Shown here: piece after piece, positions 8,678 to 18,051 of the stretch | Layout of the letters: each line of letters starts with the position of its first letter | Position numbering within the stretch: the first letter of the stretch is position 1 | From: Chitinophaga pinensis | Lineage (GTDB): Bacteria; Planctomycetota; Phycisphaerae; Phycisphaerales; SM1A02 | Direction of reading: 5' to 3' | Assembly (NCBI GenBank): GCA_943329105.2 | Contig: CALQCP020000006.1 | Location: 1 to 27,549, forward strand | Length of the DNA stretch: 27,549 bases | Position numbers and translations under genes: made by a program | Notes under the pieces: generated by a model | The model's database searches: none | Told to the model about the DNA's origin: nothing | The model's input: only the letters and a program-made list of their open reading frames with translations

Positions 8678-10087
8678 TTGCTACGGGAACGGGTCCGGTT
8701 CATTTCCTTTACGATTCCGCACGTGGATCGATCAGCTCAACTTGCAGCTTCGGACGCTGTGCCCTTTTCGCGCCTGGCATGGATTGCAGGCGCGCTTGGA
8801 ACGGCAGCTCAACCCCATCGCCTCGTGGTCGGATTTGTGATCGCCCTTCTCCTGTGGGTGCCGGGGCTGGCGTGGGATGCGTCGGTCGGTGCATCCATCG
8901 ACCCCCCCGGGCTGCTGGCGGAACCATGGGATGACACTGAGCAAGACGATGCGCAACGAACGCTTCGTCGCCTTGCCGTGCAGCATGTTCCGGATTGCAA
9001 CTTTGAAGGTGCTCGTATTCCGGCGGCAGAACTGGCTGCAGCACTCGCCATTCGTGCCGATGAACTGGGCAGTGATCCACAGGCTGAGCGCGTTGCTGCC
9101 GCGGCTCGTCGCGCCGCCTCGCTGGCGCCACTCGGAAACTTTCAGGCACTCGCCGCTGCAGAAGCCGATGCCTGCGCGGCCATCATCGACGGCGCACTCG
9201 CCCTTGATGTTCGACCCATTGCCGCTGGATTCCGCGCAACGGTCATAGACATTCCAGTCGCATGCGCGGTGCGCTCCACCGCGTTTGCTGGTGTCTTTGG
9301 AGCATGGGCGTTGCTGGTGCTTGCGGTGGGTGCGGGGGCTCTTGCTCGCATGGAAGCCGTGCAGATTTCTGGTCGCGGACTCATCCGTCCGGGCGCTGCC
9401 GTTGCCTACGCCGTGGAGCGATGGTCCACCTTCCTACTGTCATGGGTTGCACCCGTGGCGATCGCCGCAGTCGTCGGAATTGCCTGTATTGCATGGGGTT
9501 TCCTGTTTCGGTCCAACGTCGGCGGATGGATCGGCGCAGCCCTCTACATCGTGCCACTCTTCGTTGGCGCCATCGCTGGCATTGCGTTACTCATTGCGGC
9601 TTTAGGCACATTCCACGCGCCATCAGCCATTGCGTGTGACGGCCTCAGCGCACTTGATGCTTCACAGCGCGGAGCCATTTACTTTCTGGCTCGCCCCATG
9701 TTGTGGACGATTGTCCTTGGCACCTCGCTCACCGTTGTGACGGTCGGCTTCGCCATTCTGCGCATCATTGGTTGGGCGATCACTGCGTTCCCAGCCGCGA
9801 TGGTGGAAATCGGCGCAGACGGTGCAGCACCCATGCATGCACTGGCCATCGCGCCGCAGCACTGGGCCATACCACTCGACGGACGATCGCTCTTCATCTG
9901 GGCGTGGGTGCTCTTGATCGCCATCGCCGTTGCAGGCGCCGCCATCTCGTTAGTCGTCGGAACATTCACGCGCGGCTACCTCCTGTTGCGCGAAGCATGT
10001 GATGGACAACCAACCGATGCCGTCTGGCCGTTTGAGACGCCGCTTGATGTCTCCGAAGTTCCACCAGCCGCGCGCCGCAACGCATGA
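8678..10087 (+). CDS. Six-helix integral membrane protein, function unknown
   Basis: 469 residues from a TTG codon; GTG at 8723 is an alternative start and neither has a clear ribosome binding site. Hydrophobic helices lie at about 48-66, 202-223, 252-276, 282-311, 341-368 and 404-430. Between helices 1 and 2 is a soluble, alanine-rich region of about 130 residues. The segment ACDGLSALDASQRGAIYFL before helix 5 resembles a short motif I have seen in other planctomycetal membrane proteins. No enzyme motif is visible. The last four bases overlap the next gene (ATGA), so the two proteins are made together. I cannot assign a function. Confidence 0.8.
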   Translation: MLRERVRFISFTIPHVDRSAQLAASDAVPFSRLAWIAGALGTAAQPHRLVVGFVIALLLWVPGLAWDASVGASIDPPGLLAEPWDDTEQDDAQRTLRRLAVQHVPDCNFEGARIPAAELAAALAIRADELGSDPQAERVAAAARRAASLAPLGNFQALAAAEADACAAIIDGALALDVRPIAAGFRATVIDIPVACAVRSTAFAGVFGAWALLVLAVGAGALARMEAVQISGRGLIRPGAAVAYAVERWSTFLLSWVAPVAIAAVVGIACIAWGFLFRSNVGGWIGAALYIVPLFVGAIAGIALLIAALGTFHAPSAIACDGLSALDASQRGAIYFLARPMLWTIVLGTSLTVVTVGFAILRIIGWAITAFPAAMVEIGADGAAPMHALAIAPQHWAIPLDGRSLFIWAWVLLIAIAVAGAAISLVVGTFTRGYLLLREACDGQPTDAVWPFETPLDVSEVPPAARRNA

Positions 10088-10674
10088 ATGTTCTCCGTGA
10101 CCGCATTGCGCGTCGCGCCGCCGCATTGCTTGCCGCGGGCGTAGAGCCGGACATTCATCACGCCATCAAACAAGCTGCGTTTACCCTTGGTTTTTCGCGC
10201 GGCGCGCCCATTCCAACCGAGTCCGAGGTGCGCAAGCACTTGCAAGGGATGGCGCAGGAGTCGCTCGGCGATGCCGGTTACCGGGAGGGTGTTCAGGGCA
10301 TCTTGGCGCTCGCTGCCGAACTCATGGACCTCCTCGAGCGCGGCTTTTCCGGCACCACCTTGCTGGCGGGGCGGGGCGCCCGCGGCCACTTTGATGGCGG
10401 CGCAGAAATACACATTCGTCTGTACGCGCGCGCCGAGTTATCTGAGATCGCGCAGCTGCTCGTTGACGTCGGTTGCGAGGAACCATCGTTCGAAACGATC
10501 GAAACCATGCACGGCCGTGCCAATCGCATCCGCACGTCCATGGACGGCGTCACCATCGTGGTGGTTCGATGCCTCCCCGAATGGTGGAGCGACCATGAGC
10601 ATGATCTAGTGACTGCGCGACCAACCGCCACGCGAACGCTCAAGGCGTTGCGTCACGACGATCCTTCGGCGTAG
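10084..10674 (+). CDS. Nucleotidyltransferase-like protein (probable)
   Basis: 196 residues, starting within the upstream gene's stop (ATGA overlap). The N-terminal half is helical: an arginine-rich segment, then HHAIKQAAFTLGFS, then PTESEVRKHLQ. The middle has ELMDLLERGFSGTTLLAGRGARGHF, then GGAEIHIRLYA. The order and spacing resemble a conserved bacterial family of nucleotidyltransferase-fold proteins in which the corresponding segment reads roughly GxxSDINLHLF. Here the catalytic aspartate pair of a true transferase is not clearly kept (GHFDGGAEIHIR), so it may be inactive or bind a nucleotide only. The assignment comes from pattern memory and is tentative. Pairing with a membrane protein gene suggests a joint role. 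Confidence 0.6.
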   Translation: MNVLRDRIARRAAALLAAGVEPDIHHAIKQAAFTLGFSRGAPIPTESEVRKHLQGMAQESLGDAGYREGVQGILALAAELMDLLERGFSGTTLLAGRGARGHFDGGAEIHIRLYARAELSEIAQLLVDVGCEEPSFETIETMHGRANRIRTSMDGVTIVVVRCLPEWWSDHEHDLVTARPTATRTLKALRHDDPSA

Positions 10675-10737
10675 GGAAATACACGACCCCAGCGCAGTGC
10701 ATCACAGCGCGTCACACAAACGCGCCACATTTACCGC

Positions 10738-12060
10738 TTAACTCAGGCCACCCTTGAGATCACGGGCGCCAGCAAACTTCGCGCGCAGCTTGCGCATGGC
10801 TGGATCGTCCGCACGCGCTGGCAGGGCAGCACGTTCTTCGCGCTTGTCGCCCGGTCGACCCGGACGGCTTGGCGCTGCAGGCATTTCCGGGCGTTCAAGC
10901 AGTGCCTTACGGCTCAGTGAAATGCGCTTGCGATCCATATCAACCGACAGCACCTTCACTTGCAGGACCTCACCAACCGAGAGAACCTGCGCAGGCGTAT
11001 CGATGCGTTGGTGTGCCACTTCGCTGACGTGAATCAGGCCTTCGACACCCGGGGCGATTTCAACAAATGCCCCGAAATCCATGAGTTTGGTGACGCGACC
11101 AGTGACCGATGCTCCAGCTTCGATCTCGCCAAGCGCGTTCAATGTCGGGTCGGACATCGTTTGCTTGAGACCCAAAGCGATCTTCATTGGCTTGGCGTCG
11201 CGATCAATGCGCAACACCTTCACCTGCACTACTTGACCAGCCTTGAGTACTTCTGATGGGTCCTTGATCCGCTCGTGGGAAATGTCGCCAACGTGAATCA
11301 AGCCATCAACGCCGCCGATGTCCGCAAACGCACCGTATTGCTGAATGCTGGTGATCGTGGCGGTGCGGGTCTGCCCAACTTCCACCTCTGCGAGGACCTG
11401 ATCGCGCATGCGGGCGCGCTCTTCAAGCAGCACGGCCTTGCGGCTGAGGACCATCCGGCCCTTTTCGCGGCGCAATTCAATGATCTTGCACGGGAACTTC
11501 TCGCCCAAGAACACCGAAATGTCCTCAATGTGGCGGATGTCTACTTGCCCAGCAGGCATAAATGCCTTGTGGTGCGAGACTTCCATGTCCAGGCCACCCT
11601 TATTCATGCCAACGCAGCGGGCTTCCACAATCATGCCGGCGGACAGGCTATTGAGCTCACCCTTGTGGGTCGCGCCGGGGCGGCTAACCACCCAGAGGCC
11701 CTCAAACGGGTCAAAGCGCTCCTCGAAGAATTCGTATTTTTCCCCAGCCTTGGGCTCTGCCTCAAATTGAGCAACCGGGCAAACCCCTTGGCGCTTGGCG
11801 TCAAACTCAATGAAGACCTCGCCGTCGTGCACGCGGAACACCGTGCCGACCCGCAACTGCCGCTCGCCATTGACCTGCGCGCCGCGGTGTGCGGTGGAGC
11901 GGTCATCAACCATGTCCTCAAGGCGCATATCACCCAATGCATCCGCAATTTCCTGCATCAATTCAGCATCTGCTGCAATGCGCTCTGGTGATCCAGACGG
12001 CGAATGCACTGGAGTTGCGGGGGAGTTATTCATGGGGTTGCTTGAGTTCATCTGGTCCAT
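10738..12060 (-). CDS. rpsA: Four-domain S1 RNA-binding protein (ribosomal protein S1-like)
   Basis: 440 residues with four S1 (OB-fold) domains at about 69-127, 141-208, 227-298 and 314-386. Domains 3 and 4 are the most typical: each has YGAF/FGAF, VDGLIHVGDIS or VEGLIHVSEVA, and a closing KI/RISLS strand. The first is degenerate. The N-terminal 65 residues are Ser/Pro-rich then acidic, and the C-terminal 50 are Arg/Pro-rich. Protein S1 of E. coli has six domains; four-domain forms occur in other phyla and bind mRNA on the 30S subunit. It stands alone, convergent with the gene ending at 10674. No strong ribosome binding site precedes the ATG; ATG codons at residues 4 and 10 are possible starts. 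Confidence 0.85.
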   Translation of the reverse strand: MDQMNSSNPMNNSPATPVHSPSGSPERIAADAELMQEIADALGDMRLEDMVDDRSTAHRGAQVNGERQLRVGTVFRVHDGEVFIEFDAKRQGVCPVAQFEAEPKAGEKYEFFEERFDPFEGLWVVSRPGATHKGELNSLSAGMIVEARCVGMNKGGLDMEVSHHKAFMPAGQVDIRHIEDISVFLGEKFPCKIIELRREKGRMVLSRKAVLLEERARMRDQVLAEVEVGQTRTATITSIQQYGAFADIGGVDGLIHVGDISHERIKDPSEVLKAGQVVQVKVLRIDRDAKPMKIALGLKQTMSDPTLNALGEIEAGASVTGRVTKLMDFGAFVEIAPGVEGLIHVSEVAHQRIDTPAQVLSVGEVLQVKVLSVDMDRKRISLSRKALLERPEMPAAPSRPGRPGDKREERAALPARADDPAMRKLRAKFAGARDLKGGLS

Positions 12061-12325
12061 TTTTGAGGGGCCTGCGGAGGTGATGCGCGTGGCATCGCGC
12101 GGGGTGATGCCTGAGAACGCTTAAGAGTACCCGATCTTACTCAGCAACCCGCACGGCCTCTCATCCGAATCCTCTCCCGACGGGGCCCCAGGGTGGGTTC
12201 CCGGTCGGTCCGGGGCCGGATCATCTGACCCGGTATTATCGCAGGGCTTGCACCCGTGTCCGCCGACTTCCGGCGGGCAGGGTGGAGAGCATCACAGGTC
12301 ACCGCAGGCAGGAGCCACTCGTCAC
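12061..12325. promoter_or_regulatory. Divergent promoter region between S1 gene and pilus operon
   Basis: The two genes run apart from this 265-base gap. On the plus strand TATTAT at 12233-12238 is a good -10 box about 90 bases before the pilM start, but no convincing -35 box lies 16-18 bases before it. On the minus strand TTGCTG and TTAAGC with 17 bases between them, near 12119-12147, are a weak candidate for the S1 gene. Confidence 0.35.
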
Positions 12326-14476
12326 ATGGCAAAAGCAAAGGCAGCATGGGGTATCGAGGTCGGAAGCGCCGCTATCAAGGCGGTTCGCCTTGAGCGCGAC
12401 GGAACCGAAGTCCGCGTCGCGGACTTCGTGGTCATTCCGCATCCCAAGGTGCTCACCACGCCGGATCTGAACATTGAGGAAATGCTCCGCATCTCCTTGG
12501 GTTCGTTCATGCAGCAGAAGTCCATCGAGGGCGTCGCGGTCATGATGGGGGTCCCTGGCAACGACGGTCTCGCCCGGTTTGCCAAGCTTCCGCCGATCCC
12601 AAAGAAGGCTGTTCCGCAGACCGTTCTCTTTGAAGCCAAGCAGCAGATTCCGTTCCCTCTCGAAGAGGTTGAATGGGACTACCACCTCTTTGCCAGTGAA
12701 GATTCCCCTGAGTATGAAGTGGGAATTTTCGCAATTCTTAAGGAGAAAATCGCACAACGGCTGAGTCTCTACAAGGAGCTTGGCATTCGTCCCGCTGGCA
12801 TGACCATGGGCCCGATCGCTGTCTACAACGCCATGGTCTATGACCGTGAACTGAACAGCACGGGCAAGCCAGTGATGGCGTTCCTTGATATTGGAACGCG
12901 CGCCAGTGACTTGGTGGTAATCGAAGATGGTCGTTGCTGGATTCGCACCTTCCCAATCGGCGGACACCACTTCACGGAAGCGATCGCATCTGCATTCAGT
13001 GTTCCCTACGGCAAGGCAGACCGCCTGAAGGCCGAAGCAGCTACACACAAATATGCCAAGCAGTTGATGCATGCCATGCGCCCGGTCTTTGATGACTTGC
13101 TGCAAGAAGTGCAGCGCTCCATGGGTCACTACCAATCGCTGCATCCTGACAAGCCGGTCTCGCAAGTCATTGGTCTCGGAAGCACGTTCCGTATTCCCGG
13201 GCTCCGCAAGTTCCTGAGCGACCAGCTCGGCGTAGAGATTCGGCGCCTAGAGGAGTTTGAGAAGATCAAGGTGGAAGGCAGTGCCGCCAGCGACTTTGCT
13301 GCCAATGCCATGAACCTCTCCACTGCGGTGGGACTTGCGCTTCAAGGCCTTGGATTGACGGAGATTTCCATCAATCTGTCCCCAGTTGGAAGCCTTCGCG
13401 AACAGGTCTGGGGTCGCAAGAATAAGTGGTTCATCGCCGCCGCCGTCCTGATGTGCATTGGCTCGGCCGCCATGTTCTATCGCCCCGGTGGTGACGTATT
13501 GCCCAACGTCCCCGGCTCCGTCGTTCGAACGAAGCAGGCTGCCGAGGGATTCAAGAAGCAGTTCGATGAAGTCAAGTCATCAGCTGACGTCGGTGCGCTC
13601 GCCAACAACATGATCTTCCTTCTTGAGGATCGAAAGGTGTGGCCGTGGATTGTGTCTGACGTCAACGCGGCCATGGCAACTGCAGGCACTCAGGAGCCTT
13701 TGCTTGGAGAATTTGATCTCAGCAAGCCGCCCGTTCCGTACGAGCAGTGGAACACGGTGGAGCTTGTCGATCTCGCTGGCAAGTACAAGTTCCTCTCATC
13801 GCCAGCACCGCGGCGAACGGTGGATGTCACCATGCGTGTCATCGTTCCGCGCGACACCAAGTCGGCCAAGGAATTCGTCCAGAAGAGCATGCTCGATTGG
13901 CTCAACAAGCACGCCGATCGCAAAGACGCGCCGTACAAGATCATCATTCCACCAACCGGAATTGTGCCTGAATTTGCGGCATTGAACGCAGCTGCAGGTG
14001 CATCCACAGCCACTGCTGCAGCCAGCGGCGGCGGTGGCGAAGACACGCAGCAGGCGGACACTGCCGCCGCGGTCGATGGTGCCGGCACCTTCAGTGGTAA
14101 GAACAAGAACACCGAGACCATCGTCACGACCAAGGGCGGAATGATCGGTGGTTCATCCGGCTTCGGTCAAGGCGCACCAGGCAACGATGCCAACGCGCCC
14201 GGCGGACCGTCCGGCTCCGGCACCAAGGCAGAAACGAAGCAGGACCGCAAAGCAAGTCGCGTTGCCATCAAGTCATCCGCAGCAGAGCCCGTTGACATCG
14301 ATCGCGATGCATCATTGCCGTTGGCTCCGAATGCATACGTCGGCAAAGCAGCAACAACGGTCGTCATCAAGTTCACTGTTGAATTGCGACCGCCCGTCGG
14401 TCGTGAACTCGCGCCAGCCGCGGCTCCCGCGGAAGGCGAGCCGGCCGCTGACGGTTCAGAAGGAGGCCAGCCATGA
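12326..14476 (+). CDS. pilM: PilM-PilN fusion, GspL-like pilus/secretion platform protein
   Basis: 716 residues from ATG at 12326, with GGAG twelve bases upstream. Residues 1-340 are a PilM-type actin-like ATPase: GIEVGSAAIKAVRLE (phosphate 1), FLDIGTRASDLVVI near 186 (phosphate 2) and VIGLGSTFRIPGLRKFL near 283 (adenosine loop). At 349 comes INLSP, the short motif by which PilN normally docks into PilM, then a single helix (368-385). About 330 residues outside the cytoplasm follow, with a possible ferredoxin-like part (RRTVDVTMRVIVPRDT) and a Gly/Ala/Thr-rich tract (about 559-650). Cytoplasmic actin-like domain, helix and periplasmic domain in one chain is the layout of GspL of type II secretion. 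The next gene overlaps by ATGA. Confidence 0.87.
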   Translation: MAKAKAAWGIEVGSAAIKAVRLERDGTEVRVADFVVIPHPKVLTTPDLNIEEMLRISLGSFMQQKSIEGVAVMMGVPGNDGLARFAKLPPIPKKAVPQTVLFEAKQQIPFPLEEVEWDYHLFASEDSPEYEVGIFAILKEKIAQRLSLYKELGIRPAGMTMGPIAVYNAMVYDRELNSTGKPVMAFLDIGTRASDLVVIEDGRCWIRTFPIGGHHFTEAIASAFSVPYGKADRLKAEAATHKYAKQLMHAMRPVFDDLLQEVQRSMGHYQSLHPDKPVSQVIGLGSTFRIPGLRKFLSDQLGVEIRRLEEFEKIKVEGSAASDFAANAMNLSTAVGLALQGLGLTEISINLSPVGSLREQVWGRKNKWFIAAAVLMCIGSAAMFYRPGGDVLPNVPGSVVRTKQAAEGFKKQFDEVKSSADVGALANNMIFLLEDRKVWPWIVSDVNAAMATAGTQEPLLGEFDLSKPPVPYEQWNTVELVDLAGKYKFLSSPAPRRTVDVTMRVIVPRDTKSAKEFVQKSMLDWLNKHADRKDAPYKIIIPPTGIVPEFAALNAAAGASTATAAASGGGGEDTQQADTAAAVDGAGTFSGKNKNTETIVTTKGGMIGGSSGFGQGAPGNDANAPGGPSGSGTKAETKQDRKASRVAIKSSAAEPVDIDRDASLPLAPNAYVGKAATTVVIKFTVELRPPVGRELAPAAAPAEGEPAADGSEGGQP

Positions 14477-15921
14477 GTGCAATCTCAGACGCCATTCAAA
14501 AGGTTCGTGATTCGCTCTCTTCGCTTGGTAAGCGGGGCGGGGGCTCTTCGTCCGAAGGGTCCTCAGGAAGCAAGTTTGACCCCAAACTCGTACTGACTTG
14601 GGTGAAATCGCACCCGGTGATCGTGGCATCAATCACGGTCATGGTGGTCGCTCCCGTGGCCGCATGGTGGATCTCTAGCGACATCTATTCCGCGCGTGAC
14701 GAAGCTGCCACCAAGCGTGTGCAAGAGATGGCCGCGCTTGAGAAGTTCGAGAAGTCATCCGTCGAGATCGCGCTGCCTGGTCTTGCAGCCGAGCAGAAGG
14801 TTGGTGTCGTCAATGAGAACACCGTGTTGGCGTACCGCAAGCTTGCCGACCGCCTCCGCGCTGACGCTCAGGCGATTCAGAAGACTGCACTTGCTCACAA
14901 CCAGCAGGGTCGCGGCAAGCTCGTCAAAGACGTGACCGTGACGCGCGAAAACGTCAATCTCATCGCCGAGGAAGTCTTCGATGCAGTGCAGGCTCGCGCC
15001 GCCACGGACCTCAAGGAAGCCCGCGCCGGCAAGCCTCCGACCGACCAGAGCCTGATTGAGCAATTGCAGCGCCGTCAAGACCAGTTCATCGCCGCCGAGC
15101 GGAAGGCTGATCGCAAGTCGCTGAACGAAGAACAACTCGGTCGACTGCAGCGTTCGTTGGTGGACAAGCGATTGCAGTTGTACGCCGATGCCGCTGCAAA
15201 CACATCGTTTTACGCTGATATTGCTGATATTGGCATGCCATCACTCCCCACCGAAGCAGGTACTCCGCCTTCGGAAACCAAGATGTTCTTGTGGCAGTGG
15301 CGCCTCTGGGTTGTTGAGGATGTGCTCAACGCCATCAGTGCAGCCAACAAGCCGTACCGCAGCGTTGTTGACGCACCGGTGAAGCGGGTTCTATCCATCA
15401 GCGTGAAAGAAGACATCCTTCCAAAGGTCGCGGCACCGGCAGCAACCGAGGAAGTCCCCGCTGAAGGCAGCACTCCACCAGCCGAGGGCGCTGAAGTGGC
15501 AGCAGCGGCTCCTGTGCCCGCGTTGCCGCCACTCGATCCCAAAGCCGTGGTGGCGTACGACTTTGCCAAGTCCATGACCGGACGCGTATCCAACTCCATG
15601 TACGACGTTCGTTTCGCCACCGTCCGATTGGTGGTTGCTACATCCATGATCCCGGAAGTTCTGAACGCCATCGCGCGGCAGAATTTCATGACGGTCATCA
15701 GTATGGATGTTCGCCCAACTGACGCCTTTGAAGCGGCCGACGAGGGATACATCTACGGCGCAGCACCGGTCTCCGAGCTGCGACTCACCATCGAGTCGGT
15801 GTGGCTACGTCCATGGCTCGCCAAGCTGATGCCCCGTGAATTACAGACGCTCAAGGGCACTGACGGTCGCACCACTGATGATCCGGCGCCGAGCGCACCT
15901 GCTACCGAGCCGACCACCTAA
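14473..15921 (+). CDS. PilO/GspM-like inner-membrane platform protein (probable)
   Basis: 482 residues. The ATG overlaps the pilM stop, and AAGGAGG (14460-14466) is a strong ribosome binding site. A Ser/Gly-rich cytoplasmic tail of about 45 residues is followed by one helix (about 48-68), a charged, probably coiled-coil stretch (about 75-250), a Pro/Ala/Glu-rich linker (near 320-355) and a C-terminal domain (about 370-455) with a strand-helix-strand pattern (VRFATVRLVVATSMIPEVLN, then FMTVISMDVRP, then ELRLTIESVWL) suited to the ferredoxin-like fold of PilO and GspM. It is more than twice the usual length of PilO. In this order after pilM it also recalls the Akkermansia Amuc_1100 locus. Sequence alone does not prove this, so the symbol is left empty. 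Confidence 0.7.
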   Translation: MSAISDAIQKVRDSLSSLGKRGGGSSSEGSSGSKFDPKLVLTWVKSHPVIVASITVMVVAPVAAWWISSDIYSARDEAATKRVQEMAALEKFEKSSVEIALPGLAAEQKVGVVNENTVLAYRKLADRLRADAQAIQKTALAHNQQGRGKLVKDVTVTRENVNLIAEEVFDAVQARAATDLKEARAGKPPTDQSLIEQLQRRQDQFIAAERKADRKSLNEEQLGRLQRSLVDKRLQLYADAAANTSFYADIADIGMPSLPTEAGTPPSETKMFLWQWRLWVVEDVLNAISAANKPYRSVVDAPVKRVLSISVKEDILPKVAAPAATEEVPAEGSTPPAEGAEVAAAAPVPALPPLDPKAVVAYDFAKSMTGRVSNSMYDVRFATVRLVVATSMIPEVLNAIARQNFMTVISMDVRPTDAFEAADEGYIYGAAPVSELRLTIESVWLRPWLAKLMPRELQTLKGTDGRTTDDPAPSAPATEPTT

Positions 15922-15953
15922 TCGCACTTACCTGAACACACATCGGAATACTC

Positions 15954-18017
15954 ATGAAGCTCAAGGGAATCAATAAGTTCGAGCAGCATCTCGAGAAGAT
16001 CGTGCTCGGCGTCTCGGTCATCGGGCTGTTAGCCATTGTCGGCTGGCAGTTCCTGAGCCCGCCGTCGTTCAAGCTTGGGTCACGCTCCGTACCAGCAGGC
16101 GAGGTTGATGCGCTGTTGGAGGCCAAGGCCAATGCACTGCAAGCGCGCCTGAACGACAGCGAGAAGAGCGACATCGAAATTCCGACCGACTCGGTGAAAC
16201 TTGCCGCGCCAGATTTCTCCAGCGCGATCAAAGGACCAATCACCCCGGTGGAGAGTTTGGCTCGCACCGCCCCGAATTTCAATGGCGCGCTCGTGAAGGA
16301 CGCGGTGTCCGCAGTCGACATCTGGTACTTCGAGCCAACGGTTCCAGCGCTGCAGATGCGCGGTGTCCAGGAGACCGCCGATGCTCTCACTGCCGATTCA
16401 GCCAAGGACGCCGCCAAGGTGTCCAAGATTCTTGCCGCTCGTCCGGACTTTCAGAAGATCGACGGTCCCAAAGATGTGGTTTGGACCACGCCACTCGCGC
16501 GCATTGACTTGAAGCGTCTCCGCGCAGAACTCGCCGACTCGCGCAAGGACGCAACGCCACCGTTGATGGCCATTCCAGGCGTTTGGTACCAAGAGACCCC
16601 ATACGTGGTCGACATTGCCTTCGAGCGCCGCGAGCGGGCTGCTGATGGTTCGTGGGGCACTCCAGTCATCGTCCCGGTCTTTGCCAATCGTGCGGACGAA
16701 ATCACCTTCCGTGGCCGCATCGAAAACGCCGCCGCCGACGTTCGCGACGAAGTGTTTGCGCTGCTCGGCTCCGATGACAATCAGAAAGAAATCCTTCAAC
16801 CAACCTTCTACGACACCGTGAACGGTGCGTTCGTGTCGCCCATGCTGCTTGCTGACGCAGGTGATGGTGCAGCAGCTGCAAGTGGTGCCGACGCTGGTGC
16901 AACCCGCCGCAACCTGCAGTTGCAGACGCAATTGCAAGACAAGCAGCGTCGCGCCATGACGCTCCGTGCGGAACTGGAAAAACTTGGCGGCGTCTTCGAT
17001 GAGGAAGCCGAGCGTAAGAAAGAAGAGGCACGCAAGAAGGACGAGCGTGATCAAAAGGAAGCCGAGAAGGCTGGTAAGGGTGGCGGCAAGGGTGGCAGCG
17101 GTCCAGGCGGCGGTGGGCCTGGCGGCAGCATGAGCGGTAAGAACAACTCCAGCGCCGCTGATGATCAGAAGGATGCCAAGAGAAAGCTCGCAGAGCGCAA
17201 GACCAAGTCCGCGGTGCTGCACCGCGTTGAATCGGAGATTGCAGCTCTCGAGAAGTCCCTTGGAGCAGCATCCGGCGCTGGTGCCGGCGGTCCGGTTGTG
17301 AAGGCGCCCACCTTGGGATCACTCGATGAACTGCTGGTCTGGGGCCATGACTTGGAGGTCATGCCGGGTCACACCTATCAATATCGCTGCGTTGCTCGCG
17401 TTTACAACCCATTCTTTGGCAAGGGCAATCAGCTCGTGCAGAAGCAAGCAGATAAAGGTCTTGCATCGCAGTTCACCATTGACTCTGCCGCAAGCGAATG
17501 GTCATCATCCATCACTGTCTCGCCTGACGTACGGTTCTTTGTAACGCGCGCACTTGTTGCTGATGGATCGCTCTCACTTGGCTCTGCGCAAGTAGAGGTT
17601 TACAAGTTGCTTGGTGGTCAGTGGCGCAAGTCCGAAACCAGCGTGCAGCCAGGCGAGCGAATTGGTCGCATTGACAACAAGGGTGCGCAGCCGGTTGATT
17701 TCACCACGCAGTATTTCGTCGTCGATGTTGTTGAAGATCTCGACACATCGCGCGGCCCAAGTACTGCAGGCAAGGATCGCCGTCCTGGACTCGTTGTCGT
17801 TGGTTCGATCACGGGTACAGGAACGGAGATTCGCGTTCCGTACACCGACTTTGAGGATCCGGATCGATTGAAGCTGCGCGCGCAGGCCGACGCAGCGGCC
17901 ACAGCAGGGAGCGACACCAAGGACGCGCCAGCAAATAGCGGTCCCGGTGGCGATAAACCGAAGGGTCCTGGAAGTGGTGGGGCAGGTGGTGGCAACAAAC
18001 CTGGAACGGGCAAATAG
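15954..18017 (+). CDS. Third pilus-platform operon protein, periplasmic with N-terminal anchor
   Basis: 687 residues, 32 bases after the preceding gene. A short basic N-terminus and one helix (about 16-33) anchor it; the rest should lie in the periplasm. Residues about 200-300 are strand-rich (PYVVDIAFERRER, ITFRGRIENAA). A long coiled coil (about 319-445, rich in Glu, Lys, Arg) is broken near 377-397 by a run of Gly, Lys and Ser. A second beta-rich domain follows (about 455-640: GHTYQYRCVARVYNPFF, WRKSETSVQPGERIG). The C-terminus is a Gly/Pro/Lys tail. It may stand in for PilP or a further PilO-like subunit, but I recognise no family. Operon position is the main argument for a role in the pilus or secretion complex. 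Confidence 0.75.
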   Translation: MKLKGINKFEQHLEKIVLGVSVIGLLAIVGWQFLSPPSFKLGSRSVPAGEVDALLEAKANALQARLNDSEKSDIEIPTDSVKLAAPDFSSAIKGPITPVESLARTAPNFNGALVKDAVSAVDIWYFEPTVPALQMRGVQETADALTADSAKDAAKVSKILAARPDFQKIDGPKDVVWTTPLARIDLKRLRAELADSRKDATPPLMAIPGVWYQETPYVVDIAFERRERAADGSWGTPVIVPVFANRADEITFRGRIENAAADVRDEVFALLGSDDNQKEILQPTFYDTVNGAFVSPMLLADAGDGAAAASGADAGATRRNLQLQTQLQDKQRRAMTLRAELEKLGGVFDEEAERKKEEARKKDERDQKEAEKAGKGGGKGGSGPGGGGPGGSMSGKNNSSAADDQKDAKRKLAERKTKSAVLHRVESEIAALEKSLGAASGAGAGGPVVKAPTLGSLDELLVWGHDLEVMPGHTYQYRCVARVYNPFFGKGNQLVQKQADKGLASQFTIDSAASEWSSSITVSPDVRFFVTRALVADGSLSLGSAQVEVYKLLGGQWRKSETSVQPGERIGRIDNKGAQPVDFTTQYFVVDVVEDLDTSRGPSTAGKDRRPGLVVVGSITGTGTEIRVPYTDFEDPDRLKLRAQADAAATAGSDTKDAPANSGPGGDKPKGPGSGGAGGGNKPGTGK

Positions 18018-18051
18018 CCGCAGATACCCCTAGAAACAAGCCATATTTCGT

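Noticed and set aside
12299..13165. Long open frame (288 codons) on the minus strand opposite pilM; similar long frames lie opposite the S1 gene (11275-11991) and mdh (24713-25612).
   Set aside because: They mirror well-identified genes in biased GC-rich codons, have no recognisable domains and contain unlikely residue mixes. They are shadows.
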